A DNA stretch of 64,000 nt from Gonatopus flavifemur (Eukaryota > Arthropoda > Insecta > Hymenoptera > Dryinidae), in NCBI GenBank assembly GCA_018340375.1, contig JAFFJZ010000002.1, positions 42,800,001 to 42,864,000 on the forward strand, written 5' to 3'. Position numbers and translations under genes: made by a program. Within the stretch, counting starts at the first letter, position 1. Each line of letters opens with the position of its first letter. The notes below the pieces were generated by a model, which saw only the letters and a list, made by a program, of their open reading frames with translations, did not search any database and had not been told where the DNA came from. Below are positions 25,401 to 38,800 of the stretch, in pieces.

Positions 25401-28400
25401 GTACCAAGGTTTTGTCCCTTCTTGTTGAGCGGCTCTCTCTACGCTCATATTGAATACATCTTGTAAACTACGGAATTCAGTTTTATATGGAAAAAACTGG
25501 CAATTTGCGTAAACTCCATCGTACAAAGATTTGAGAAAGGCAAATGAAAAGACTTCTGGAGCTGTCCAATTGATCATGGCATCCGTTATCACCGCTGGTC
25601 TTCCAGAATAAGCAAAGCTATTCGCAAATACAATCAATACATGAGGATTTGAATATTGATCAAGAGAAGCAGATAAAATTTTGCACCAACTTTTTCCTAA
25701 AATCACTTAATAAATTTCAATTTGAAATCGATAGGTAATAATCGAGTACACATGCCTGAGATTGGACTCTAAATACAAATTTGAGTTTCTTCATGGTTTT
25801 CAGATATTTAGAGGTGGGCTCGAGACTCTTCAGTAAAACCAACAATACTTAATTTTACCAGTTCCGATGCAAAATTCGTTGCGTCAATGTAGAACTATTT
25901 AAAGAATGAAATGGAAGCAAAAATTTTTAAGATACTTTTTTTATTTCGAATTCTAATGTTCATTCAAAACTGTTGCAGTCTCGAAAAAGGTCTTGTCTCA
26001 TCTTGTCTTGGTCTTGAGCGCAGAAAAATTGTTTTATGTCCTGGATGCAATCAATTTCATCCTCTCAGACGTGTTATTCCCAACTATTCCATGTCCACAC
26101 TCGACTCGATATGCAGGTTCGTCTTCGAAGATCGCAGAATTGAATGATATTTACTATTCTTGAATTTTGCTCAAGAGCCTCGAGTCCACCTCTGATACTT
26201 GAAGGTTATTAATTTTAAAATCTTCTTATATTTGCCAGAAAATCAGTAAGAGACTGAAACTTATATTTAGAGTCTAATCCTAGTCGTGGATTGTATAAAT
26301 ATTCACTAAAAATTTCGGTTGAACGCATAATTTATTAGAAACAATTGGCGCCAAGTTTGACTCGTTTCTTTTGGTGCGTGAGTACCATACTGGGCTGAAA
26401 TCAACCCCAGCCCCATTCTACCTCAATTTTGAGTACTTTCATTTAAGGGCACGGTGTCCATAGCCAAAGGACCCCACTAATTCATGGCACAGTAACATAG
26501 CGGTAGACGCATTAGTCTGTTTGCAGCAGTTATTGAAAGTTGTAAATTGAAAATTCTTAATAAAAACACATAGTTCATTTTTTCACGAATTTCTTCCCTT
26601 CGATCCTCAGAATTAATACTTTTTCCTAAGCAGACACTGAGAGATTAATTCCTTTCACAAACAGTAACATTCTCAGTGTATGCTCTCCATTTCTTTTCTT
26701 TCAGTATACTCGAATTTGATTTTGGCTGTGTAATCTATCCTTCAAAGTGAACTTTAAATAAATTCTGAAGAAATAAACAAGTAAGAATATGCAATAGTTC
26801 ATTTTTTATAACATTTTTTGTCGCTGGGGTGGAAATCACCTCAGTGTGGCAAGTATTTGATTATTGGACGGACCAAACATTTGGTCACTACAATCAATCG
26901 GATCGTTATTTTACCTTTATTCGTTAGTTTGACTACACAGTAGAAAATTTTGTGTTGGAAACGGTCCACACAAAATTCGTGTTGAAAATCAACACAGATG
27001 AGTATCAAACTGACAGATTTTCGATATAAACTCAACACTTTAGTGTGTTAATTTTACACATTCTTTGAGTCAATACTTAACACAAACTTTGTGTGGACCG
27101 TTTGGGACATGCAAGTGTGTTAAAAATACACAAAATTTTTCACTATGTAAGCATATAATAATTTCAATTGAGCCGTCTAGTTCTTATGATTACGCAGTTT
27201 GGACTGTCCATATTTTACTATTCGAGTGATTATCACTATTCCTTTTATCCTTGAGGGTTAAAAACAAATAATTGTGTAGTAAATATACCGTTCTTCGAAT
27301 AATTTCGGATCTACATTGGATATTTTTTCAACCTCATGTACGTCGCTACACACAGAACAATCTTCGGCGGGTCGGAATATTTTTTGAGTGAAGGAAGGTG
27401 ATTGGATCAAACACTGAAAAACAAATGGTAAAACATATGGTGTATTTTGAACCAATGATATAGAACAAAGATATATATGAATAGAGATAGGAACTTTATG
27501 CTTTTTTGAAGAGCGATTTATGCTCCAATTATGCTCTTTGTTTGTCAAAATTATGCTCATATATGCTGCTAAATTTTTTTATTTATATCTTCTTATTGAT
27601 TATAAAAATGCTTTTCTTATTGATTTGAGATTACTTATGTAAGTCGATGAGACTCAAAATTCCCATGAACGATAGATTTCCAGTCTCTGAACATAGGTGA
27701 TTCAGTGTTGAATAACTGAAATCTGAAGTTTCATCATTTCCGTTTTTACAACAAAATTTTCTCGATAAGATTACTCCGAATTAAATTGATGAAAAACCCT
27801 AGAATTTTCAGAGATGAATATGTAATAATTCACTCATTGCGATACAGAGATTGAATTTCGAAGAAGATTTTTGTTTATTTTAAAAAATAAAGATGTCCAA
27901 CAAAATTTTAGAAAAACAATTTTTTTATGAGATTTTGAGAAGAAATTTCTTAGAAATTTGAAATTTTTTAGATGCGGCATTATGCTGAAACTCTCTTATG
28001 CTGTTTCAAGTGGGAAATTATGCTTTATTATGCTTATGAATTTCTGGCTAATTTCAATTATATATCGCAGTACAATAGAAATATTGAGCTTAAATCGCAT
28101 TATCTAAATTTATGCTTTTATGCTCCTAGCATAAAGTTTCTATCTCTATATATGATACTTTATTTTATTAAATTTTAATTCACGATATTTTACGTTGATA
28201 TTCCATCGACTGTCAAAGAGCTGAAATATCTCCTCCGATAGAATTAGATTTCTTGAATAGACGCAAGAACCAAACACACGTAATATTTGTTGCGGAAAGA
28301 AGATCGATCGTTAGATTTTCATATCGCATCGAGAAACGTCAAGAAGAAAAAATCTCATAAAGCATGAATGAAAATTCGTACAAATATCAGCTCACCTTAT

Positions 28401-28707
28401 CGTGACGTTTCAAATCGAGGTACTGAGTCCGTAGATAATTAGTAATGATCCATGCGACGATCAAGCCGACGATCCACAGGTGTCCTTGAAAGCAGCTTTG
28501 TACGACTTTGCTTCCAACGGTAGTTGGATAGATCGATTTCAAACGAGAACGTAAAGTTGTTAACCTGGTAACACGTTTGCTTAAATTTAATTTATCAATT
28601 TTCTCAAGTATCCCGCGAAGATCATTTTCCGCCTTCTCGAGGGCTTTTTTATCGTGAGAGATTTTCGAATTTGATTCGATTTCTTTATCCTCGGTGGTGA
28701 CCGTCAT
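19421..28707 (-). CDS. Membrane-anchored JmjC/cupin-type 2-oxoglutarate oxygenase (6 exons)
   Basis: Putative Fe(II)/2-oxoglutarate dioxygenase; the substrate (protein hydroxylation or demethylation) cannot be told. Exons on the minus strand: 28707-28396, 27413-27289, 25617-25393, 19960-19821, 19709-19584, 19506-19421; all GT-AG, all phases join, 1,014 bp, 337 residues. Residues 15-60 are charged and helical, perhaps coiled coil. One hydrophobic helix at about 78-92 (WIVGLIVAWIITNYL) suggests a single-pass anchor with the catalytic part on its C-terminal side. Domain signatures: AYSGRPAVITDAMINW, KPWYVGW, then the iron motif H266-x-D268 (MHVD), WQAQIKGEKLW, and a distal His at 319 (WYHQT). 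The open frame upstream of the ATG has only a TTG. H266 to H319 is 53 residues, short for the JmjC fold. Family assignment is firm; I do not name the orthologue. Confidence 0.88.
20741..21070. repeat. Array of TTTGCTG/CAGCAAA units
   Basis: It starts CACGGAGAGAAAAAATTTGC. More than ten units of the type TTTGCTG..(a/c)CAGCAAA follow in both orientations, about 15-25 bp apart. A related but worn array lies at 63,175-63,467. In intron 3 of the JmjC gene. Confidence 0.7.
22164..22403. mobile_element. CACTG...TAGTG foldback nested in the hAT element
   Basis: 240 bp. The ends are CACTGTGAAAAAT and ATTTTTTCTAGTG; the flanks are TT (22162-22163) and TT (22404-22405). GGAGGAAAAATCTCC-like units fill the inside. 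Parts are shared with 51752-52612. Confidence 0.72.
23388..23594 (-). repeat. Dispersed repeat, second copy of 2879-3079
   Basis: On the minus strand it reads GTTAGTTTTCATGG through to TGTGCTGTTTGG and aligns with 2879-3079. It lies inside the hAT-type element, near its right end. Confidence 0.6.
24194..24464. mobile_element. Foldback, CACTGTAAAAAG ends
   Basis: 271 bp, ends CACTGTAAAAAGTAAG and CTTACTACAGTG, TA on both sides. The inside repeats GGAGAAAATTC/GAATTTTTCTCC units. Confidence 0.78.
25742..26290. repeat. Inverted-repeat element in JmjC intron 2
   Basis: Outer arms of about 90 bp pair (GATTGGACTCTAAATA with its inverse; AGAGGTGGGCTCGAGACTC with its inverse). The short ORF at 25911-26147 lies in its centre. 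Confidence 0.65.
26936..27147. mobile_element. Foldback, CACAGTAGAAAATTTTGTG ends
   Basis: 212 bp. The right end is the near inverse (CACAAAATTTTTCACTATG); TA on both sides. The inside repeats CACAAA/TTTGTGTGG units. It lies just downstream of exon 2 of the JmjC gene. Confidence 0.7.
27481..28150. repeat. Foldback with repeated TTATGCT/AGCATAA units
   Basis: The ends ATAGAGATAGGAACTTTATG and the inverse (one mismatch) bound about 670 bp. TTATGCT recurs near both ends. ATATGA stands on both outer sides and may be the target duplication. In intron 1 of the JmjC gene. Confidence 0.6.
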
Positions 28708-28739
28708 GATGTCTAGTCGATGTTGTACTGAGAGCAAGT

Positions 28740-31700
28740 GAAAATTTTATCCTCTTCTCCTCGTTTCAAACTCCATCTTCGTGGGTTGTGTTCTCCGCAC
28801 TGATACCACAACCCATGAAGGAACGAACGCACCTCCTTTGAAAGAGGTTGATGAAGAAGGAGATGTCGATGGAAAGAGGGAGATGTGCGATTTTCTCCCC
28901 ATTCGTTCTTCGATATATCTTTTGAAACACGAATACCGGTATATCCACGATTTTCCATTATATTCCATTATCTTATTCCACCCGATTGAATTTGATTCAA
29001 CTCTAAGAAAAGTGTTCAGTTTTCATGATTGAAAATCTAGTGAAATACATCAAATATTGTCAAATTTGTGTGATCGTAACTAAAGGGTTCTTCTCTATTT
29101 TGAATGAAATAAAATACATAATCGAATTTTCTAAGAGAGAGAGAGAGTTATAGAAATTTGAAAAATCCAATAATCTTCGATACTAGTCGACGAGAAGGGA
29201 ACTCCTTTCACGGCATTGGAAAGAAGAATATATGAATATTATTAGATCAATTAAACGATTTTCATACATATATGGAAAAAAATATTCAATTTCTTCACGT
29301 ATTGGTTTTTTTTCCTCGATACGAACTTATTCTATAAGAAATCAATATGAAATAATTGAAAGAGCAATGGTATATAGCCAAAGTATTTTATATATCGATC
29401 GTTCAATATTTCTTCAACTTTCATTCGTTTTTACGTGTATCTGTTTCTGCATTGCAAAGTGCATCTCACCGCCCACGCGTGCACCAGAACGATCGCTCAT
29501 CACGGCAGAAACTTCACTCACAAAACAATTTCCATGAAATTGATAGAGAACAAGGGAAACGCAATTGACTTGACAAGAGGTATAAAAAGAGAACTTGTTA
29601 CACGCGCGAGATACCTTTTACAATTGCAAATTGACAATTCGTACGGCAATCTACGTCTTAATTAACAATTAGTCGCCACAAGAGTTATTCGCTTGATTTT
29701 GGAATGCCATGAATTCTTGTTTCTCTTAAATCGATCGAATACTAGAATTTGAGGGAGAGAAAATTTCGTGAGGATCGTATTTCATTTCAATCATTCGACA
29801 ATCTTTTATAACTTAACGACGAATAGAGTTTGAAAATTATAGACACAAAAATTCTCCTGACAACTGATTTCATTCTTTATGTAACTTTTGTATCATTCTT
29901 GAGAAAGTTCAACAGATAATGATATACGATGAAAAAAATGTTCATGTGGATTAATTTTGAAATAATTGTGATAAATTTTGAAGATGGAAGATAACTTATG
30001 AATTCTAACAAAACTCCTGTGTGACTTGTTATGTGCTTTGTTTGGAATCTCATCACGATTGTAATCAATTCGGAAAAGTGAAGAATGAAGTGAATGTAGG
30101 TAGAAGTTATGAGGACGGATAACAGCCACCTTATGGGGCTCGGAAACGAAACTCTTTCTTATCTCATAGCACAGCTGGCTGTACTCAATGAACCGATGAA
30201 TTTTCCTTGTTAAAATACCATCACCCTTCTACACAGACGACCTTTTGTATCACATCCTGTTACTTCGGGAAAAAAGAATCTTTTCACCATGATACTTTAT
30301 GAAAAGTGAGAAATAATAAAATGAAAACACAATACAATCAATTTGAAAAAACAAAAATAGTTTGAGAAATATGAGAAAATTTGCATCACAAAAGAATTTT
30401 TTATAAATTTCATTATGTACCAAAAAAATTCCAGGAAAATCCAAACGAAAATCAGCAGAGCAAAAAAGAAAAGAGCCGAGCACAGGAATTCGTCAGATTT
30501 GCCTGGAAAAGGGGAGATGAATAAAAAAGAGCAACACTCTGAATGTTTTTCTATTTTATGATAAGGAGGGAGGATAGTAAATCACAATATCCCACATCAG
30601 CGCAATTAAATTCTTTAATTGTTGTCAGTCGGGTTTTCAAATACACTATGTATATAATAATCGTTCTTTACCATAATTAATTGCTGTATATGATATTTAT
30701 ATTTATATATTCGTGTATGTATATATACATATACATATAAATACACATACACAGGTTACTCTGTCGATATAAATAATACAACGATGATGAAAAATTGACG
30801 ATACATTGTTTCCTTTTACTTCCTCACGACTTAAAAAATAATTAAATACCTACACGTCTTGATTGAAATTGCATTATCCGTTAAAACACGTATGGGATGT
30901 AAAACCAAAGAAAAATAACAAATCAACGAATAAAGAAAAAAGAAAACTTGAAATCTTGTGAAATTTCTCAAGGGGGAGCAAATATTACATCATCGGGTTC
31001 GTCATTGCAACCGATTTATCTCATGGAGGTTTCTTCTTCAACGGACGGAATAAGTAAATAAATAAATAAATCATTTTTTGTTTCAAATCGAACAATACCA
31101 AAATAATGAATGAAAATGAATCAAAGAAAATGTCAATTCTCGCCCCTCCTCGAGTCGTCAATGGTAGGATCGTTCTTTCTTTTCTTCTCTTCTTTCTTGC
31201 GTATTTTATTTATATACTTTTTATAATTAATGCTAACGTGCGGTGAAATTCCTACGTCTAAAATGCACACTGATGCTTTTTAAATGCTCTTCTTTTTCAT
31301 TTGAATTCGTTAATGAAGCACGATAATAGATATCATTTTTTATTTTCATATCCATTATGTGCGTGTACAAATGAACATTACATTATGTGTACATTATTGT
31401 TTTTCTTATACTTCCCGATGCATTAAACTTTGCATGATTGAAAAATTGTATTTTCGTTCGGATACGAATTGCGTATGTAAATGAAGAATGAAATGTCACG
31501 ATATACTGTTTTGATTCACACGATTTCATCAGATCGGTATAATTTGTACGAATTTGATTGAAATGCGAATGGGAATTTAGTTTTTGATCAGTTTATTCGA
31601 GACACCAGAAGTTTATTTATTGTGTATATGGCGTATAATTAGGCCGATCTACAGAATGTTTTGAATGCTCCAATTTCAAATGATTTTTTTTTCCATGAAA

Positions 31701-34700
31701 AAACATCAAATCTCCAGAGATTTATGACAATGAATGCACGAAACGAATGAATAGAATGATAAATCTCTGTTTTCAATGCTTGCGAAATATAAAGCAATAA
31801 ATGTATACGAAACAGAGACTCGTATGAAAGAAATTCCATCAAAGAATAGAAGAAAAAATATAATGCATATAGATTTGTACATAAATGTATTTGCATTATT
31901 TTCTTTCTTACGTGTTGGAAATCAAAAATTGTCATTTCAAATTATAATCGAAGCAGCGGTGTACATAAAAATCTGAAAGAAAAAAAAAATAGAATATTGT
32001 TCAGTTCGCAACAAAATATTATAAGACCTACAACAAATCAAAAACAAGAACATAATAACGACAAAAATTACAATTCGAATACAATATTTCTACAATTGAA
32101 GTGTTGTTCAATGTACATAATAAACAGCGCAAGACGTTCACAATGCCACACGATTCTTTTTTTACTCCTCCAAAATATTGGATCGTTTTTTCAAAATCTA
32201 ATTAAAAATAATTCAATGGATTGAATGTTATTTTTCTTAACGTTTATGATCTATAACACACATCATCTCGCAATACGACCTATCAGGATTATTTTGAAAA
32301 TGGAGTGAATTGTTTTTGGAAATTATTTGTACAACGTGCAATCCTTTGAAATGGTGGAATTCGTGTACCTACGCTTTTGTATATAATACAATATAGGAAG
32401 AAAATACGTCAAACTGAGAGAAGGGTTCATCACAACAACGTTCTTTCGGTATATAATAAAAACTTACATATCGGATTTTGAATATGTCATTTACTTATCA
32501 ACCGATGATGAGTCGTCAATGAATAAAAATGTATGAAATATGAGTTTATGTATACAGATGTAACGTACCTCTATTTGTATGCCTATATATATATATATTT
32601 GTTTTTGTTTTTCCTTATCAGCCTTTTTGTTATTTCAATGCTTTCGATATTGGAATTATCGTGAATTCTAAATATCCGTATGATTTTCTGGAATTTATTA
32701 TGGAGCATCATCATCATCGTCATCATATAAAATGTCAACAGTCTTCTTCTGTTTGTTCTCTTTCGCTCCCGTATTCGTGATCCAAGAGTAGTAGAAAAGT
32801 ATTATAAACGTTGGTTCACAAAGTGTACATGAATAATTAAGCGAATATCAAAATTCAGAGGATTGAAAATTCATCGTCGGTACATATACGTGATTATATT
32901 TTCTGTGAAATTACTGACAATAATATCCTCCAATTCGAATAATGTCAATAATTTCTTGCACATATTCGAACGTTCGATGTACGAACTTGTGTATCGTATT
33001 CGCTATACCATCTACAAGTTTTCTATCGTGTGGCACTCATTAGATTATCGGGAGAATTCCTTTGAAACGAAGCGCGATTGTTGGATATAAATTGTTCTTT
33101 CGTAACACCATGGAATAATTATGTATGAAATTTGTTTCGTTTATGTTTTAGGATTAATTCGTGGTCCAAAAATCTTATCTAAAACACCCATGTACACATT
33201 GTATAATATTCACAAAACGGACCAAACCTTCGAGTTACGGGAATTTATAATTCAAACATATTTCATGTGCAAAGCAAAACAAAAAGAAACAATTATATAT
33301 ACATATTATTCAGCGTGATATCTCAATATTTTATTTTGGCAGTGTAAGAATTGTTGTATGAAATCCATTTGGAACATTGTTGTGTGTGTGTGTTCTTTTT
33401 TTTCGATAAATTGAATGAATATTGACGAAGCGATGTGAAATTTTCCTTCCTCTCACAATAATTTGGTCCTGTTAAAAAGCTTGAAGGAAACAAAAAAAAG
33501 ATGATATAAAACGATGAGCTCTCATCGAAGCACAGTCTCGAAATTCCCAGTGTTAAAATTGTGATTTGAATTGTGAGTGCGATTAAAGAACATTCTTCTT
33601 TCTCTTTATATATAAAATCTCATTCTCAACAGCGTATTTTTTTTTTTCTAGTTACGAGTTTTCTCATAAATATTCGTAATATTGAGAAATAGAACAAATA
33701 TTTGCAGGATGTCGTTATACGTATGTCTCGTAAGAAACATTGCTAAACATTTCAACGATTCGTTATTATTCATAAGACATCCCCTTGGATAAACAACATA
33801 TTTAATATTCATACTGGACTATTGGTAATGTTTTTTTTTTCCTCTCCAACCATTCAACATTATTTAAAGATTAACTTCCTTTAATATAATATAACCAGTC
33901 ACGGATCTATATCATTCTTTTTTTTTAATGTTTACGATTTTGGTAATTCTTTTCACTTATTATTTCATTCCTCAAATAATTACATACGACATACATAAAT
34001 GCCTTCGAATAGTCTTAGAAAAATCAGCATAAACTGCAAATATTGCAATCCTATAGCGTACATAAATATTATAAGATTTTACAAATTCAATGGTGAAAAT
34101 TGTATATAATAGTGAAGTGCTTAAAAGTGATATCACCCAATTGCATTCATCGTCGAAATACCTTGCATTCGATTCGTCAATTCACACGTTCATTTCAATC
34201 GAGAAGGATTATTATATTATCTTTTTGTTTTATCGTTCGATAAGTATATAATAATGAGAATTCAATTTAAATCAGTTACTTTCATCCACACACCTCTCGT
34301 TTGTATTGAACTGAACCAGAGATTTGCTGCACAATTGAGAAAATTCGTGAAAGAGAAAACAAATGATGAGATTCGAGGGTACGCAAGCAACACCCTGGCA
34401 TGACGATGAAAATATACGGATATGATTTTTTCTCGATTGTACAACAAAAGAATTTGAAAAATTTTAATCATAATAAGCTCAATAAAAAATATACTTAAAA
34501 ACAATACTCCTTTGAATATTTCTTCAATTATATTATTTGCTCTTTCATCTACCACGTATGGTCATCACACAGGCAACAAATCAATAGAGAAATACACGCG
34601 CACGTACGCACTTTAACAAATATTTTATTCTTATTATCATTATTATTACTCTGTGTTTCTTTCTCCTTTCTATAAATTTTATATGTCAATTTTATATGAA

Positions 34701-34738
34701 CCAAACGATGGTACGACGTATTACACCTTTTACGCGCA

Positions 34739-34772
<34 letters not shown>

Positions 34773-35606
34773 GTTTACAGATCACCATAGTCCTCATTCC
34801 ACACCCACAGCCTCAGAAGTTTATAATATTTAATATCGATCAATATATTTAATCATCTACATCTACGTGATTTCATTATACTTATCGCGCGTGTATATAT
34901 ATATTTATTTATATATTTCAATTTATCTATAATATGCAGCTCCACAGGCTTTCACTTTTACATATAACAAATCATGTAAATTCATCGATTTGAATTCACT
35001 ATTAGTTTGACGATACATATTACACAATTTGGTACATTGAAAATATTTAGTACCTCCGTTTGAATACATATCCATACATTACACGTATATGAATATGTAC
35101 TTCTGTATTATATGTATATTATTTTAGAATTGTGCAATAAAATTTAGAGCCATTGGTGCGCGACTTCTGCTGCGGATGTGGTTGGATCATTCTCCTTTTC
35201 TCTCCGATCTCAATATATTTATTCTCGTATATAAAAGAAGATTCATAATCGAGTTCAAATTTTCTGAAAACACCAATTGAATTCAGAAATTGTCGACATA
35301 TAATCTGGACTAGGAAGGCCAATATATGTATATATTTGATTCTCCATGAATTTTGGAGACGAAAGCAACGTAAGATCATGAGAGGTTTGTTTACGTGAAC
35401 AAGCAACGATCATTGTGAACTTCATGAACACATTGCTGGGAGAGGTGAGAGGATGTAAATTATCGAGATATTTCTCCCTCCTCGACCATCTCGACCAAGC
35501 TCATGATGTACTTGTCCCATGTGCTTATTATTGTATCGCTTGAAACAAAATTTACTAATAACATATACGAAGGTTATTCGACTCTTGGTTATTCAAGAGA
35601 GACGCG
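28740..35606. other. AT-rich noncoding DNA between the two genes
   Basis: No supportable gene. The part next to 35,606 should be the 3' UTR of the catenin gene, whose poly(A) site I cannot place because TTTATT is frequent. The part next to 28,740 should hold the promoter of the JmjC gene, with a GGGTTGTG...CACAACCC hairpin at about 28,780-28,812. TA-rich and GT-rich microsatellites lie at about 30,710-30,755, 32,585-32,600 and 34,738-34,771. Confidence 0.6.
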
Positions 35607-35852
35607 TTATACCCAAGAATCCCCAGCTGGGGCAGCTGTCGAATTGGGTGGTACGTTAATGGGCGCACCAGTTGAAGAATTTGTATCTGGAATACCGTCC
35701 GCTGCCCATTGACCACTACCGGCACCGGGACCACCAACTACCCCGGGTACTGCCTGGCCTTGACCCTGGCCGCCCACCCCTAGCTCGTATTGCCGCTTCT
35801 TTTTCTTCTCCAAGTTAACTTGCGCGTAGAGCGGCTCACCGGGTTTCGGCTG
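35607..35852 (-). CDS. p120ctn: Last coding exon of the catenin gene, PDZ-binding C terminus
   Basis: The exon encodes [16 protein letters not shown], a Gly/Gln/Pro-rich tail, then DSWV and TAA at 35607-35609. DSWV is the class I PDZ ligand found at the end of vertebrate delta-catenin, ARVCF and p0071. The acceptor is a tandem CAGCAG (cuts at 35852 or 35849), so one Gln may be included or skipped. The preceding intron of 4.3 kb is the second largest in the gene. Confidence 0.88.
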   Translation of the reverse strand, partial: QPKPGEPLYAQVNLEKKKKRQYELGVGGQGQGQAVPGVVGGPGAGSGQWAADGIPDTNSSTGAPINVPPNSTAAPAGDSWV

Positions 35853-38800
35853 CTGCAACACACACAAGTCAACATGTATTAGTACAAAAATGAAAAAAAA
35901 GAACAAAAAGAAAGAAAGATTCGGCATGTGACGGGGAGCCCTAGCGAAAGACTTCCTCATAATTTCTCATCAAGTTTCGAAAATTTTCATGAGAAATTGT
36001 GGGATTCTTTTCCCTGGGGAGGGCGGCAGAGAAAGGAGGCCGAGCGCGAATATAAGGCTTCGAACCTTTATATAAGTAAAAATGTCCAATTGAATTCTGT
36101 ATTCTACTGAGGTTGTATGTTTTAAATACTAAAACCGACAGTTATGTGATATGTATTTTTTATTACAGCGTATTTGTATATATATATTTTTATAATAACT
36201 TTTTTTTCTTGGCCATACACATTGTCTATGATATATGATGTATCCTACGGCACGCAAGGTATTATTTATTATTATAATATGAAATTTTCTGTGTTACCAC
36301 ATGTAATTAAACGAGCTATATTATATGCAAAGTGTGTCACGTTTTGTTACAAATACTATATAATAAGTTTATAAATTTTACAAAATCATATCATACTTAT
36401 CTCTAAACTGTAAAATATTGGGAAGAAAAGAAATTTGTTCTTTATATAATCACATATTATATATTATCTTATATTATAAAACTAAAAAGTGTGTCTGTGT
36501 GTGGTGTGTGTGTGTGTTTGAGATTAACTGTATTTTTACAAATGTTATTATTGTTTCTGTTACTCAATACTGTAACCTCCAATTCAACAAACGACTAATA
36601 AAATTGTCATCCGAAGATAAAAAATTCAATAATAATTTCATAATCCTACAATATATCGTATAGATGAAATTATTTAAAGAGGTAATGAAACACACATGCA
36701 ATTCTTATATGGTATACAGATAAGAATTTGACTGTTCGATAATAAATATTCATCTTTCCCCTAATACACGATAAAGGCTCCTTATGATACTTACTACTTT
36801 CATTTTTGAAAATCTAATAGGATGTTGATTTTCATTATCGATTAGAATATAATAATGTACCTCTATATATACGTTAATTAATAAACTCGATAACTTTGAA
36901 GTGTAGGTGTAGTATTTTTAACCCTGTGTCAAGACTGATTTTATAAAAATGTAAAAATTGTATCCATACCAAACCAATTAATTCAAAATCAAAACACAGT
37001 ACTTCTTCTACATTCCTTTGCACGTTCAAGAGATTAAATATCGAGTAAAAAAGTATTCTCGAATGTATAAAAATGAAAAATTTTTAATAAAGAAAAGAAA
37101 CAATGAATTTCATTAAAAAAAATTATATAGTATTTTTCTCACTATACCAGTACATTGTGATATTTTATCGTGTACACTGCACCTTTATCAACATTACAGA
37201 TTATACATCGAGAACGGAATAATAAAATTGTCTCTCGATATCGGGCAGCGACTATCAGCTTGCAGGGACTAAAAATCCATGTTCGTGTGTAATGTTGGCA
37301 ACTGAATTGGCTTGAACTTTTCTCTTCTTTTCATCAATTTTCGTTTTAAAAATATACTAGGTTCAATACATTACCCTGTATAATTAACACGTTTTCACGA
37401 TATAATCGGTAAATTTGTTATCGAAAATGAATTTATGTTTTACTGTTTTCCAATGACGAGAATGGGAGTGGATAAAAGAGTAGGTTTTCTTCACTGTTTT
37501 TAAAATTGTAAGTCTAACAATGTCCAATTTGCCATTGGTAACGTTAAAAACATAAGGAAGACGAATAAATCATATAAAGTTGTGAAAATAAAAACATCGC
37601 ATTGTTCGAGGAAGCACGTTACATCCCAGTATGTAAAAAATGATTTGTTTGTACATCTTTTTCAAGGATTTTATATTATATATTCATCCCCCTTAATCGT
37701 CAGGGACGTTCTGGAGCACATAAGAGAGAGGAAAGTATTTCTGCTCACGAAATTAGTGAATTAAATCTAAACTGTAATGAGCACTCCTCGAATATTCTAC
37801 ATATTTAATCTGATTAACTGTGCATCGTAATTAAAATTTCTTCTCTTCCTTCAACGAAATCTGTGTGGGCTGAATAGAAATTTGGAAAAAAATGTGCTCA
37901 TTCCAATATTCTTAGATTTTTATTCAAAGTCGTGATGAAAATTACAGATATTGAATTATAAATCCAAAATTCTGAAAACTATATAAAAATTCGAATTCAC
38001 TCTGATTGACTTTCCAATGTTCTTTAATTATTTTGAATGCAAAGTTTTTTTATTCTGGATTTATATTCAATCACTCTGCCCTAATTCTGAAAATTTATGC
38101 TGATTCCTTTATATCGGATTCCCAAATTTTCAATTTAGATTCGGATTCAGCGAACCTTAAAACAAATTGTTGGTAATTCTTGTTCACTTTGATATTTGAT
38201 GAAATTCTTACAAGGGAAGAAAGTTCGATGAATGTTCTTATTTATATTTATCAATCATCAATTATGTTGATAAACGAAAGTTTTGAATACCTCTTCAACT
38301 GTTTCAAACTCTTCTGATTTTCAAAGACGAGGTTTGGAAGAATAGTTCCTGTTTTCTTTTTTTCCAAATAATAGTATGAAACATTTGAAGGGTATCTCAA
38401 CATATTTATTATCATCTAAACAATCTAAAAATGGTTTTGTTTTGTTTGTCTTAAAAGTGACAGTTGAAGGGGTTAAATATCGTTACGAAACTGAATGAAA
38501 TTGACTTGATTTATGATTTGTAAAAATTCGTTGTACTTTAAACGATTGATTATTACAACGATTCGTTCAGTCTGAAACGCTTTTGGATGAAATTAACACT
38601 ACTTGGTCCAGTAATAACACTTTCTAATCAGTAATAATCGGTTGACTAACTGATGTGAAAGCAATTGTTCGTTTCCGTTCTGATTGAAAAGATTGAAAAT
38701 TGTATACACAAACTCGATCCTTTCACTCCCCATGATATTACGATGTTACACACCATTCTCCCTATTTCTTTTTCTCTTCTGATCTTTATTTTGAAAATAT

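Noticed and set aside
25911..26147. Plus-strand ORF of 78 codons starting like a signal peptide with several Cys
   Set aside because: It lies in the middle of an inverted-repeat element (25742-26290), has no splice partners and matches no family I recognise.
28708..28737. N-terminal extension of the JmjC protein
   Set aside because: The extension starts at TTG; the first ATG is at 28707, with A at position -3.
34738..34771. Long alternating GT/TA tract as a regulatory Z-DNA element
   Set aside because: It is an ordinary microsatellite for an AT-rich insect genome, with nothing to support a function.
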